Made by a program: the position numbers and the translations under genes
Assembly: GCA_913062555.1 (NCBI GenBank)
Contig: CAJXVU010000004.1
Location: 83,422 to 147,421, forward strand
Source: an uncultured Bacteroidota bacterium
GTDB taxonomy: Bacteria > Bacteroidota > Bacteroidia > Flavobacteriales > Flavobacteriaceae
DNA: 64,000 nt
Direction: 5' to 3'
Notes under the pieces: generated by a model
Told to the model about the DNA's origin: nothing
Databases searched by the model: none
Seen by the model: only the letters and a program-made list of their open reading frames with translations
Part shown: positions 11,139 through 21,658 of the stretch, in pieces
Position numbering within the stretch: the first letter of the stretch is position 1
Layout of the letters: each line of letters starts with the position of its first letter

Positions 11139-12029
11139 ATGAAAAACGTCGCAGTTATAGGTGCAGGAACTATGGGGAATGGCATAGCGCATACTTTTGC
11201 CCAAAGCGGATTTAAAGTTCAATTAATTGATGTGAGTGAAATTGCACTTAAAAAAGGCATAGATACCATTACAAAAAATTTAGATAGAATGGTCGCCAAA
11301 GCACGTATCACAGAAGCTCAAAAAAACGAGACTCTAGGCAATATCACTTGCTTTTCTAATATTAGCGAAGGTGTTGAATATGCCGGATTAGTAGTAGAAG
11401 CTGCAACCGAAAATATAGACCTGAAACTCAAAATTTTCAAACAATTAGATGAGGCTTGTCCAGATGATACTATTCTTGCCACAAATACATCTTCCATTTC
11501 AATTACTCAAATTGCTGCCGTAACCTCAAGACCTGAAATGGTGATAGGTATGCACTTTATGAATCCGGTTCCAATTATGAAATTAGTGGAAATCATCCGT
11601 GGATATAATACCAGTGATGCCGTTACTAAGCTTATCATGGACATGTCTAAAAAATTAGGTAAAACCCCAGTAGAAGTTAACGATTATCCAGGTTTTGTTG
11701 CAAATAGAATCTTAATGCCAATGCTCAATGAGTCTATAGAAACGCTTTACAATGGTGTGGCCGGCATACAAGAGATTGATACGGTTATGAAGCTAGGTAT
11801 GGCACACCCAATGGGCCCTTTACAACTTGCTGATTTTATTGGATTGGATGTGTGTTTATCCATATTAAATGTAATGTACGATGGGTTTAAAAACCCCAAA
11901 TACGCCCCTTGCCCATTATTAGTAAATATGGTAAGAGCCGGGAAATTAGGAATAAAGTCAGGAGAAGGATTTTATGACTATTCTGAAAGTAGAAAAGCAG
12001 AAAAAATCGCAGCACAATTTTCAAAATAA
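11139..12029 (+). CDS. 3-hydroxybutyryl-CoA dehydrogenase
   Basis: VIGAGTMGNGIAHTFAQ; GMHFMNPVPIMKLVEIIRG; GFVANRILMP. Confidence 0.94.
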   Translation: MKNVAVIGAGTMGNGIAHTFAQSGFKVQLIDVSEIALKKGIDTITKNLDRMVAKARITEAQKNETLGNITCFSNISEGVEYAGLVVEAATENIDLKLKIFKQLDEACPDDTILATNTSSISITQIAAVTSRPEMVIGMHFMNPVPIMKLVEIIRGYNTSDAVTKLIMDMSKKLGKTPVEVNDYPGFVANRILMPMLNESIETLYNGVAGIQEIDTVMKLGMAHPMGPLQLADFIGLDVCLSILNVMYDGFKNPKYAPCPLLVNMVRAGKLGIKSGEGFYDYSESRKAEKIAAQFSK

Positions 12030-12091
12030 ATGATCTCAGTCTTCTGTAATTAGAAACGCTGTATACTGCAGCTAAAACTGAAAATTAAACA

Positions 12092-13330
12092 ATGGCTAAA
12101 GTAATTCCATTTAAAGCGGTTAGACCTACTCGAGATAAGGTTAGTCTTGTCGCCTCTCGCTCATATCAAAGTTATACCAAAGCAGAACTCGAAGCACGAT
12201 TAGATTATAATCCGTTTTCGTTTTTGCATGTTTTAAATCCCGGCTATAAATATGATAAAAAAATTTCTGGTCAGGAGCGTTATGAACTTGTAAAAAATCG
12301 ATATTTAGAGTTTAAAGAAGATGGTGTTTTTGTGCAGGACGAAACGCCTTCTTACTATGTTTATAAAATTGTTGACCGTGATCGCAATGAATATAACGGG
12401 ATTGTTGCCGCTGTAAGCACAGAGGATTATGAAAACAACAAAATTAAAAAGCACGAAGCAACTATTGAGTATCGCGAACTTGTATTCAAGCAGTATTTAA
12501 ATACTGTTGGTTTTAATGCCGAGCCGGTTTTACTCACCTATCCAGATAATAAAATTATTGCCAATATTATTTCAAAAACTCAAAACGATAGAGCTGAGTT
12601 TGAATTCACCACAACCTATAGAGACACACATTTTGTTTGGAAATTAAGCGACCAAAAAACTGTTGCCTCCCTTAAAAGCGAGTTTAAAAAAACGAAAACT
12701 ATTTATATCGCTGATGGCCACCATCGTTCGGCATCTGCCTATTTATTAGCTAAAGATTTAAGATCGAGTAATAAAAACCATAATGGTGAGGAAGCGTATA
12801 ATTTCTTCATGAGCTATTTAATTCCAGAATCTTCTTTAAGAATCTCGGAATTCAATCGCTTGGTCACAGATTTAAATGGATTGTCCAAGGAAGAATTTTT
12901 AATTCAACTTGATTCTATATATCGAATAGAGAATAGAGGAAGTATCCTATATAAACCTTCAAAAAAACATCATTTCAGCATGTATCTTGATGGAGAGTAT
13001 TATTCATTATACCTACGTAAATTTAATTACACATTTAACTCATCTCTTGATGCTCTAGATACACAAATATTGTATCAAACCATTTTAGAACCCATCTTAG
13101 GTATTAAAGATATGCGAAATGACCAACGATTAGATTATTCGTATGAAAAAAATGATTTAGTTTCTATTAAAACTAAAGTTGATAGCGGTGATTTTAAAAT
13201 TGGTTTTGGTTTAGTTCCAATTACTATTAATGAAATGAAATCAATTGCGGATGACGGGCTAACAATGCCTCCTAAAAGCACATATATTGAACCTAAGTTG
13301 CGAAGTGGTGTCACTATTTATGAGTTTTAA
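12092..13330 (+). CDS. DUF1015 family protein
   Basis: YIADGHHRSASA signature and overall DUF1015 layout. Confidence 0.9.
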   Translation: MAKVIPFKAVRPTRDKVSLVASRSYQSYTKAELEARLDYNPFSFLHVLNPGYKYDKKISGQERYELVKNRYLEFKEDGVFVQDETPSYYVYKIVDRDRNEYNGIVAAVSTEDYENNKIKKHEATIEYRELVFKQYLNTVGFNAEPVLLTYPDNKIIANIISKTQNDRAEFEFTTTYRDTHFVWKLSDQKTVASLKSEFKKTKTIYIADGHHRSASAYLLAKDLRSSNKNHNGEEAYNFFMSYLIPESSLRISEFNRLVTDLNGLSKEEFLIQLDSIYRIENRGSILYKPSKKHHFSMYLDGEYYSLYLRKFNYTFNSSLDALDTQILYQTILEPILGIKDMRNDQRLDYSYEKNDLVSIKTKVDSGDFKIGFGLVPITINEMKSIADDGLTMPPKSTYIEPKLRSGVTIYEF

Positions 13331-13439
13331 GAAGATTAAAAAAGAAAGAAGAAACTTCTAGATTCTTATACTTAGTATAGTTGCAATATGTTGTAGAAAA
13401 TTGTAATATTAATCATTAAATTAAAAGTTAATTCTTTAA

Positions 13440-14111
13440 ATGTCAATTGAACAAAACTTAAATAATATAAAATCCCAACTTCCGGAGCAAGTGACTCTGG
13501 TCGCGGTATCAAAAACGAAACCTGTAAGTGATATTTTAGTAGCATACAATACTGGTCATCGCGTATTTGGTGAAAATAAAATTCAAGAAATGGTGGAGAA
13601 GTCACAGGAACTGCCTAATGATATTGAGTGGCACATGATTGGACATGTACAACGCAATAAGGTAAAGTACATGGCTTCCTTCGTGAAATTAATTCATGGT
13701 GTGAATAATTTCAAACTTCTTAAAGAAATTAATAAACAGGCATTAAAGCATGATAGAGTAATTAATTGCTTGCTTCAAATAAAAATTGCAGATGAAGATT
13801 CAAAATTTGGAATGACAGCAAATGACGCTCAAAACATTTTACAATCATCAGAGTTTTCAGATTTACAAAATATAAAAATCATAGGTCTTATGGGCATGGC
13901 TTCTTTTACTGATGATGAAGCACAATTAAAAGCTGAATTTAACCATTTGCACAATGCTTTTGTATCGCTCAAATCATTGAAAACTAAAAATTGTCATCTA
14001 AAAACACTTTCAATGGGTATGAGTGGTGACTATCTACTTGCTATAGCGTGTGGGAGCACAATGGTTAGAATAGGAAGTAGTATATTTGGAACTAGAAATT
14101 ATTCAATTTAA
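13440..14111 (+). CDS. YggS family pyridoxal phosphate-dependent protein
   Basis: VTLVAVSKTKP, FGENKIQEMVEKS, HMIGHVQRNK, MGMSGDYLLAI. Confidence 0.94.
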   Translation: MSIEQNLNNIKSQLPEQVTLVAVSKTKPVSDILVAYNTGHRVFGENKIQEMVEKSQELPNDIEWHMIGHVQRNKVKYMASFVKLIHGVNNFKLLKEINKQALKHDRVINCLLQIKIADEDSKFGMTANDAQNILQSSEFSDLQNIKIIGLMGMASFTDDEAQLKAEFNHLHNAFVSLKSLKTKNCHLKTLSMGMSGDYLLAIACGSTMVRIGSSIFGTRNYSI

Positions 14112-14122
14112 AAGAAATACTT

Positions 14123-15484
14123 ATTTACGCAATTTTAGACATAGAAACTACTGGAGGAAAATTTAATGAAGAGGGCATTACCGAAATTGCAATCTATAAG
14201 TTTGACGGCCATGAAATAATTGATCAATTTAGCACACTTATCAATCCAGAGAGAGAGATACAACCCTTTGTGGTCAATCTCACTGGAATTAATAGTAGGA
14301 TGTTACGCGATGCTCCTAAATTCTATGAAATTGCAAAGCGTATCATTGAAATTACTGAAGGCTGTATTATTGTAGCTCATAATGCAACATTTGATTCTAG
14401 AATACTTCGTACAGAATTTAAGCGTCTTGGTTTTGATTACAGTCGGGAATCTTTATGTACCGTAGAATTAGCCAAAGACCTTATTCCAGACCAAGCATCT
14501 TATAGCTTAGGAAAGCTAACAAGAGCTTTAGGAATTCCTGTAAGTGATAGGCACAGAGCTGCTGGTGATGCACAGGCAACAGTGAAACTCTTTAAAATGT
14601 TACTCGCCAAAGATTTGGATAAAAAAATAATCCAAGAATCTATTCGGTTAGAACCAAAACATCGAATGGAACCGCGCTTATTAGACATAATTGACGCACT
14701 CCCTTCTATTACTGGAGTATATTATATGCACAGAGCTGATGGCAAAATTATATATATTGGTAAGAGTAAAAATATCCGGAAACGTGTTAATCAACATTTT
14801 ACAAGTACAAATTCCAAATCAAAAAAAATGCAAATACAAGTGACTACAGTAACTTATGAAGATACTGGAAGTGAGCTTGTCGCGCTTTTAAAAGAAAGCG
14901 AAGAAATTAAACGAAATAAACCCATATTTAACCATGCTTTAAAGCGAAATGTCTTCTCGCATGGCTTATTTAGTTTTACCGATAACAATGGCTATATAAA
15001 TTTAAAAGTAGGCAGGGTAAACGGTAAAGAAAAACCAATAACTACCTTTTCAAATTTGAAAAGTGCAAAAAGTTTTGTTGCAAGAGCTACGGATGAACAT
15101 AACTTATGTCAAAAATTAACAGGAATGCACACCGCTGATAATAATTGTTTTAATTATAGTATTAAACAATGTTTTGGTGCCTGTACTGTAGAAGAACATT
15201 TTACGGATTACAATAAAAGAATCTCCTCTATAATCAATCACCATAGTTTTGAAAATCAAAATATGCTTATTGTAGATCGTGGCAGAGCGGTTGATGAACG
15301 CAGCGCTATACTAATTGAAAATGGGGAATTTAAGGGCTATGGTTTTTACAATCTCAACTATCAAATAAATACCCCTGAGGTGCTACAATCTATTATTACT
15401 CCAATGCATAACGATAGAGACACACAACATATAATTCAAACTTATTTAAGGCGAAATAAAAAGTTGAAAATTGTTCAATTATAA
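14123..15484 (+). CDS. DnaQ-like 3'-5' exonuclease domain fused to GIY-YIG (UvrC-N/Cho-like) nuclease
   Basis: Reading the frame upstream of the ORF-track GTG (14270) gives YAILDIETTGGKFNEEGITEIAIYKFDGHE (Exo I motif), then AHNATFDSRIL, HRAAGDAQAT, and GIY-YIG GVYYMHRADGKIIYIGKSKNIRKRVNQHF. Frame closes at TAG 14093. No ATG/GTG/TTG before the Exo I motif; start placed at ATT 14123 (ATA 14117 also possible). Confidence 0.85.
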   Translation: MYAILDIETTGGKFNEEGITEIAIYKFDGHEIIDQFSTLINPEREIQPFVVNLTGINSRMLRDAPKFYEIAKRIIEITEGCIIVAHNATFDSRILRTEFKRLGFDYSRESLCTVELAKDLIPDQASYSLGKLTRALGIPVSDRHRAAGDAQATVKLFKMLLAKDLDKKIIQESIRLEPKHRMEPRLLDIIDALPSITGVYYMHRADGKIIYIGKSKNIRKRVNQHFTSTNSKSKKMQIQVTTVTYEDTGSELVALLKESEEIKRNKPIFNHALKRNVFSHGLFSFTDNNGYINLKVGRVNGKEKPITTFSNLKSAKSFVARATDEHNLCQKLTGMHTADNNCFNYSIKQCFGACTVEEHFTDYNKRISSIINHHSFENQNMLIVDRGRAVDERSAILIENGEFKGYGFYNLNYQINTPEVLQSIITPMHNDRDTQHIIQTYLRRNKKLKIVQL

Positions 15485-15493
15485 ACAGCGTAT

Positions 15494-17467
15494 ATGAAAT
15501 ACTGCTTATTACTACTTCTCTTTTTTTCATTACCAAATATAACTGCTCAAACCAAATTTGATGCTACAAGTTATAATGTTACGATAGACGATTTAAAAAC
15601 AAATACATATGAACATGATTCTACAGCCAATGCTCTAGTGATTTTTGAGGAAGGCAATAGCTATTTTCAAAAACCAAAGGATAACATAATCACAGAGATA
15701 AAGAAGAAAATTAAAATATTAAATAAAAAAGGAAACTCTAAAGCAACAGTTGAAATCTTTTTGTATAATGACGATTCAAAAAAGAACATTGAATCGATAA
15801 GCAATATTGTTGCAACTACTTATAATCTAATAAACGATAAAATATTTACAACGGCTCTAGATGAAAATGAAATCTATACTGAGATTTACGACAATAACCA
15901 TACCCTTGTAACATTTAGCTTACCAGATGTTCAAGAAGGCTCTGTAATAACCTATAACTACACCCTAGAATCACCTTTTATTGACAAATATAAAACATGG
16001 GACTTTCAAGACGACATTCCAAAATTATATAGCGAATACCGCACTAGTATTCCATATTATTATGAATATAACATACAACTTATTGGCTATCAGGATTTAG
16101 AGATCCAAGAAGAAAAAACTAAAGCTCCCTGTCCGGACACCAAAGGGAAAGTTGGTTACTCCTCTTGTTTTATCTCTAAATATGCTATGAAAAATATAGC
16201 GCCATTCATTGAGGAAAAATTCATGACAACAAAATATAATTATTTGTCTCAAATTGATTATGACTTAAGTGCTATTTCTGCAATTGATGGCACTGTTGAT
16301 AGGATTATAAAGACTTGGAAAGAAACAGATAAAGCGCTAAAAATAAATCCAAATATTGGAAAACAATTACTAAAAAGGTCATTAGGTAAAGATTTATTAC
16401 CCCCAGATATTAAAAATATTACACCTACAAAAGAAAGAGCTAAAGCCATCTATCAATTTATTCAAAACGAATTTACATGGAATGAAGAATTCAATATTTT
16501 GAATGGAGTTTCTGTAAAAAACTTAATTAAAAATAAGTCGGGCAATGTATCCGAAATAAATATCTTATTAAACAATTTATTAAAGCGAAACGGGATTAGT
16601 ACAAAGCCAGTACTACTTTCGACAAGAAAAAATGGATTCGTAACCAAATTATATCCCAATGTATACGACTTCAATTATTTAATAGTTCAAGTAACTATCG
16701 ATGATGAGGTCTTTTTGTTAGATGCTACGGATGACTATCTAAGTTTTGGAGAACTCCCTTTTAGATGCTTAAATCATTCTGGGAGGTTATTAGACTTTAA
16801 AAATGGAAGCGAATGGATAGAAATTATTCCTAAAACTAATTCTTCTATCCTATACAACGTTGAACTAAGCATTAATCCTGATACAGAATTACTTGGAGGA
16901 AAAATCAAGTCTCGGTATACAGGCTATCATTCACGCTCTAAAAAGCGCAATTACTTTTCAGGTCCAGAAAAATACGAGTTAGATTTTGAGAATGAATTTC
17001 ATGACTTTAGAATAAGCGAGCTCAACATAGATTGTAAAACTAAGACAGAAGAACAATTTAATGAATCATTTAATTTAGAATTTCATGAGCTCAACATTCG
17101 AGGAGATAAAATTTATTTAGATCCTTTTCTTATCAAATTCTATACTGATAACCCATTTCAATTACTAGAGAGAACCTATCCTGTTGATTTTGGATATAAG
17201 GACAATTACTTTTATTCATTTCAAATTGACTTAGGAACAAGGTATGAAGTTGTTAAATTGCCTGAAGATGTTAGTATGACGCTCCCAGGAGCTAGTGGAG
17301 ATATTGTATTTAACTCAAAAGTATTAAACAATAAGCTCATAGTATTTCTTAATATACGTTTCAAAAAAGAGATTTATAGTCCAGAGAATTATCCAGCGTT
17401 AAAGCAATTTATGAATACAATTGTTGAACTTCAAACAAAAACTTTGATTGTTCTAAAAAAGAAATAG
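15494..17467 (+). CDS. DUF3857 domain protein with transglutaminase-like region
   Basis: Signal peptide; YNYTLESPFID, AKAIYQFIQNEFTW, LIVQVTIDDEVFLLDATDDYLSFGELP. Confidence 0.85.
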   Translation: MKYCLLLLLFFSLPNITAQTKFDATSYNVTIDDLKTNTYEHDSTANALVIFEEGNSYFQKPKDNIITEIKKKIKILNKKGNSKATVEIFLYNDDSKKNIESISNIVATTYNLINDKIFTTALDENEIYTEIYDNNHTLVTFSLPDVQEGSVITYNYTLESPFIDKYKTWDFQDDIPKLYSEYRTSIPYYYEYNIQLIGYQDLEIQEEKTKAPCPDTKGKVGYSSCFISKYAMKNIAPFIEEKFMTTKYNYLSQIDYDLSAISAIDGTVDRIIKTWKETDKALKINPNIGKQLLKRSLGKDLLPPDIKNITPTKERAKAIYQFIQNEFTWNEEFNILNGVSVKNLIKNKSGNVSEINILLNNLLKRNGISTKPVLLSTRKNGFVTKLYPNVYDFNYLIVQVTIDDEVFLLDATDDYLSFGELPFRCLNHSGRLLDFKNGSEWIEIIPKTNSSILYNVELSINPDTELLGGKIKSRYTGYHSRSKKRNYFSGPEKYELDFENEFHDFRISELNIDCKTKTEEQFNESFNLEFHELNIRGDKIYLDPFLIKFYTDNPFQLLERTYPVDFGYKDNYFYSFQIDLGTRYEVVKLPEDVSMTLPGASGDIVFNSKVLNNKLIVFLNIRFKKEIYSPENYPALKQFMNTIVELQTKTLIVLKKK

Positions 17468-17491
17468 TAAACTTTTCTTATTTTTGATTAT

Positions 17492-18322
17492 ATGACAAAA
17501 AATAAATCGGGTTCAAAATGGCAACATAAACTCCACGAAATACTTTATGAGGCAGATACGCCAATGGGCAAAATTTTCAATATGCTTTTGCTTATTGTTA
17601 TTTTGGCAAGTATTGTACTTGTCATGCTTGAAAGTGTTGCTAGTTTTGATGCGGAATACCATAATTTTTTAAATATTTCGGAGTGGATCATTACTATTTT
17701 ATTTAGTATTGAATACATTGGCCGAATAATAGCTGTAAAGAAACCTTTGAAATACATTTTTAGTTTTTACGGTATTATAGACTTACTATCTACTATTCCA
17801 AAATACTTATCGATAATTTTTGTAGGCTCCCATTCATTGGTGGCACTAAGGGCATTACGTTTAATGCGGGTATTCCGAATATTGAAATTAGCACGTTATA
17901 TAGGAGAATCTACAAATTTTGTAATTGCCTTAAAAGCTAGTCGTGCAAAAATTGCCGTGTTTTTATCTTTTGTTATAATTCTATGTATTGTTTTAGGAAC
18001 TGTAATGTATTTAATTGAAAGTGATCAAGATAGTGGGTTTACAAGCATCCCTAGAAGTGTTTACTGGGCTATTGTTACCTTAACTACTGTTGGATATGGA
18101 GATATTGCACCCATAACTCCTTTTGGGCAATTCATAGCTTCCATTATTATGATAATGGGTTATGGTATTATCGCTATACCTACTGGCATTGTCTCTTCTG
18201 AAATGACAAAATCTAGCAGTAAAAAAATACAGGTCAATACCCAAGCATGTCCAAATTGCATGGCGGAATCTCACAAAGATAATGCTGATTTTTGTTATAA
18301 TTGTGGCAACCACTTAAACTAA
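17492..18322 (+). CDS. Voltage-gated ion channel (K+-selective) with C-terminal zinc ribbon
   Basis: S4-like LRALRLMRVFRILKLARY, selectivity filter TLTTVGYGD, C-terminal CPNCMAESHKDNADFCYNCG. Confidence 0.92.
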   Translation: MTKNKSGSKWQHKLHEILYEADTPMGKIFNMLLLIVILASIVLVMLESVASFDAEYHNFLNISEWIITILFSIEYIGRIIAVKKPLKYIFSFYGIIDLLSTIPKYLSIIFVGSHSLVALRALRLMRVFRILKLARYIGESTNFVIALKASRAKIAVFLSFVIILCIVLGTVMYLIESDQDSGFTSIPRSVYWAIVTLTTVGYGDIAPITPFGQFIASIIMIMGYGIIAIPTGIVSSEMTKSSSKKIQVNTQACPNCMAESHKDNADFCYNCGNHLN

Positions 18323-19242
18323 TGAAGAAGTATTTAATTTCAATTGTTGGTCCAACGGCTATTGGGAAAACCGCACTGAGCATAAAATTAGCCCAACATT
18401 ATAATACCGAAATTATCTCAGCAGATTCAAGACAGTTTTTTAAAGAAATGCAAATTGGTACCGCTGCTCCTAATTCAAGTGAGTTAGAACAGGCAAAACA
18501 TCATTTTATTCATCATAAATCAATAGAACAAGCGTATAGTGTTGGTAGTTATGAAAAAGAGGCTATAACTTGTTTAGACACCTTATTTCAAACTAAAGAT
18601 ATTGTAGTGCTTGTTGGTGGTTCGGGTTTGTATGTCGATGCGATTACCAAAGGTCTTGATGAATTCCCAAAGATAGACCCTAGCATTAGAGCAGATTTAA
18701 ATGATCAATTAGAAACTAATGGACTTGTCTCATTGCAAGAACAACTTAAGAAGTTAGATATAATTAGTTATAATACCATTGCCATAGATAATCCTCACCG
18801 AGTTATTCGAGCCTTAGAAATATGCATAGGTACAAATAAACCCTATTCTAGTTTTCTAAATAAAGAAAAATCTAAACGAAATTTCCAAACCATTACAATA
18901 GGTCTAACTGCTGATCGCGAAATCATTTATAATCGAATTAATCAGAGGGTGGATATTATGATGGCTGAAGGCTTATTGAATGAAGCCAAAACGCTCATAG
19001 AAAAGCAAGCATTAAATGCGTTAAATACTGTTGGATATAAAGAACTATTTAAATATTTTAAAAATGAATGGCCTTTAGATTTTTCAGTTTCGGAAATAAA
19101 GAAGAATACGCGTCGATTTGCTAAACGTCAACTCACTTGGTTTAAAAAGAATCAAGCCACTTTATGGTTTGATTATAAGGATCAAATTGACAAAATTATA
19201 AATGCTATAGATCAAGAAATTAATAAACAAAAAACCAACTAA
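18322..19242 (+). CDS. miaA: tRNA dimethylallyltransferase
   Basis: SIVGPTAIGKTALSIKLA, ISADSRQFFKEMQIGTA, RRFAKRQLTWFKKN; start in a TAATG overlap with the channel stop. Confidence 0.95.
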   Translation: MKKYLISIVGPTAIGKTALSIKLAQHYNTEIISADSRQFFKEMQIGTAAPNSSELEQAKHHFIHHKSIEQAYSVGSYEKEAITCLDTLFQTKDIVVLVGGSGLYVDAITKGLDEFPKIDPSIRADLNDQLETNGLVSLQEQLKKLDIISYNTIAIDNPHRVIRALEICIGTNKPYSSFLNKEKSKRNFQTITIGLTADREIIYNRINQRVDIMMAEGLLNEAKTLIEKQALNALNTVGYKELFKYFKNEWPLDFSVSEIKKNTRRFAKRQLTWFKKNQATLWFDYKDQIDKIINAIDQEINKQKTN

Positions 19243-19291
19243 TTATATAAATTAGCTGGATTTTTAGCATTAACAACTTAAAAATATTTTA

Positions 19292-20002
19292 CTATGCTTT
19301 TTGATTTACTACTAATCTAAAGCCTTCGCCATGTATGTTTAAAATTTCTACATTTTCATCTACTTTTAAATACTTACGTAATTTTGCGATGTATACATCC
19401 ATACTTCTAGATGTAAAATAATTATCGTCTCGCCATATTTTGGTTAAGGCTAATTCACGTGGCATTAAATCATTTTCATGCAAGGCCAATAAACGTAATA
19501 ATTCATTTTCTTTAGGAGACAGTTTTGAAGGTTCTCCCCCTTTATGTCTTAAAAAACGCAACTTAGAATTTAAATGAAACTGACCAATTTCAAACTCAAA
19601 TTGCTTGCTATCTGCAACACTATCTGTAGCTTTACGTTGAATAATGGCCTTAATTTTCATCAATAATACTTCACTATCAAAAGGCTTATTTAGATAATCA
19701 TCTGCCCCTACTTTATAACCTTTTAAAACATCTTCTTTCATTGCTTTAGCAGTTAAGAAAATGATAGGTACATCAGCATTTTTCTCACGAATCTCTTTAG
19801 CCAAAGTAAAGCCATCTTTATAAGGCATCATGACATCTAGGATGCATAAATCGTAATCATCTTTTTTAAATTTCTCAAAGCCTTCCATACCATTTTTAGC
19901 ATGAACAACATCATAATCGTTCATAGTTAAATAGTCTTTTAAAACAGTTCCAAAATTTGGATCATCTTCAACTAAAAGTATTTTCTTGTTTTGTTCTTCC
20001 AT
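19292..20002 (-). CDS. OmpR-family response regulator (RprY-like)
   Basis: Receiver DLCILDVMMPYKDGF, winged-helix LSPKENELLRLLALHEN. Confidence 0.93.
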   Translation of the reverse strand: MEEQNKKILLVEDDPNFGTVLKDYLTMNDYDVVHAKNGMEGFEKFKKDDYDLCILDVMMPYKDGFTLAKEIREKNADVPIIFLTAKAMKEDVLKGYKVGADDYLNKPFDSEVLLMKIKAIIQRKATDSVADSKQFEFEIGQFHLNSKLRFLRHKGGEPSKLSPKENELLRLLALHENDLMPRELALTKIWRDDNYFTSRSMDVYIAKLRKYLKVDENVEILNIHGEGFRLVVNQKA

Positions 20003-20009
20003 AATTATA

Positions 20010-21581
20010 TTATGATATTAATGGTAATTTTATTATAAAGGTACTACCCTTTCCTTTTTCGCTTTCTACAGTTACATGACCATGATGGTCATCAACAATT
20101 CTTTTGACATAAGCTAAGCCTAAACCATGGCCTTTTACATTATGTACATCACCAGTGTGTTCTCTATAAAATTTTTCGAACACCTTTTTTTGAACGATTT
20201 TTGACATCCCGTTCCCTTGGTCTTTTATTTTTAACAAAATGCTATTTCCAACATTTTCCGTATATAAATCAATTTTTGGTTCTTCATTAGAATACTTTAC
20301 TGCATTGTCTAACATATTTACTATAACGTTAGTAAAGTGAGTTTCATTGGCCAACACATCAGAATTCAAAGCTTCCAAATGTGTGTTTATATAACCATTT
20401 CTATTTTCTACAATCAAGTGGATGTGTGCCACTGCATCAGTTACAAGATCATGTAATACAACTTTATCTTTACTAATATTAAGTTCGTTCTTTTCAAGTT
20501 TAGATATTCTCAATACATTTTCTACCTGCGCATGCATTCGTTTATTTTCCTCTTTTATCATTTTTAAATAGCGCTTCACTCTATCTTCATCACCAATTAC
20601 TTTAGGATTCCTTATGGCATCTAAAGCTAAATTTATAGTGGCTATGGGTGTTTTAAACTCATGGGTCATATTATTAATAAAGTCCGTCTTAATCTGCGAT
20701 ATTTGACGTTGCTTTCTCAATTGATATATGGCACTTGTATAGGCTACAATAATGATAATAGTAAAAATTATAGACAACATTGTCATTCCCAATATAGACG
20801 ATAATATAAATTTATTTCGTTCTGGAAAATTGATATATAATCTATAATTACTCTCTTCATTATTATCTAAAAAAACCTTTATCCCCAATGTAGATTTTAT
20901 TCCAATTTCAAAGTTGGCAGATTGCACCTTTGTAGCAAGATCTTTACTATAAATGGCAAACTCATATCCGATATCAATATTCTCTTCATTCAGTTTTTTA
21001 TCTAATAGATTCTCAATTTCTTTAGCAGAAACACGTAAATGAATTGGTAATCTTGCAGCTAAATCTTTATGAGAGGTTTCAAAAATAATTTCTTCACGAC
21101 GAGATACCTCTCCTAATTTCAGTAATCGTTCTTCTGGAGTTACATTTGAATTAGGTTCAATATTTACATCTTTATAAATTTGAGTTTCTCGTTCATTGGT
21201 TAATCGTATTACATTGATACTATCTGAACTTATGTCAAAGAACGATGGTATTTTAAAATTCTCTTCTAAAATTCCATTTCTATAGGTAATGGTTTCATTA
21301 GAATCTATATCATCCTGAATGACGTATAAATTTCTAATTGCTGTTGTATCTCCTTCAATAAAGCCTGTTTCTCTTAATGCTTCAAACTTTAAAACATACT
21401 TTAGGTATTCTTTTTCTTGAATAGCATTAGACGTAAAACCAAGGGCTTTTTTAACTTTATAGGTAAATTGAGCCTCTTCATTTTCAACTGTATTTTTAAT
21501 AAAATAAGCTTGCACAAAAATTATACCAACAAGTGATAAACTCATTAATACAACCAATATGCCAAATATCTTTTTACTCAT
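20010..21581 (-). CDS. Sensor histidine kinase (RprX-like)
   Basis: H-box FINNMTHEFKTPIATINLA, N-box NMLDNAVKYS, G-box GHGLGLAYVKRIV; two TM helices. Confidence 0.93.
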   Translation of the reverse strand: MSKKIFGILVVLMSLSLVGIIFVQAYFIKNTVENEEAQFTYKVKKALGFTSNAIQEKEYLKYVLKFEALRETGFIEGDTTAIRNLYVIQDDIDSNETITYRNGILEENFKIPSFFDISSDSINVIRLTNERETQIYKDVNIEPNSNVTPEERLLKLGEVSRREEIIFETSHKDLAARLPIHLRVSAKEIENLLDKKLNEENIDIGYEFAIYSKDLATKVQSANFEIGIKSTLGIKVFLDNNEESNYRLYINFPERNKFILSSILGMTMLSIIFTIIIIVAYTSAIYQLRKQRQISQIKTDFINNMTHEFKTPIATINLALDAIRNPKVIGDEDRVKRYLKMIKEENKRMHAQVENVLRISKLEKNELNISKDKVVLHDLVTDAVAHIHLIVENRNGYINTHLEALNSDVLANETHFTNVIVNMLDNAVKYSNEEPKIDLYTENVGNSILLKIKDQGNGMSKIVQKKVFEKFYREHTGDVHNVKGHGLGLAYVKRIVDDHHGHVTVESEKGKGSTFIIKLPLIS

Positions 21582-21658
21582 TGTTCAAAATTAATATTTT
21601 AACATTTAGCATTACTGCCATTTAACCTTACATTAACACAAATGTTAAAATTTATAGT

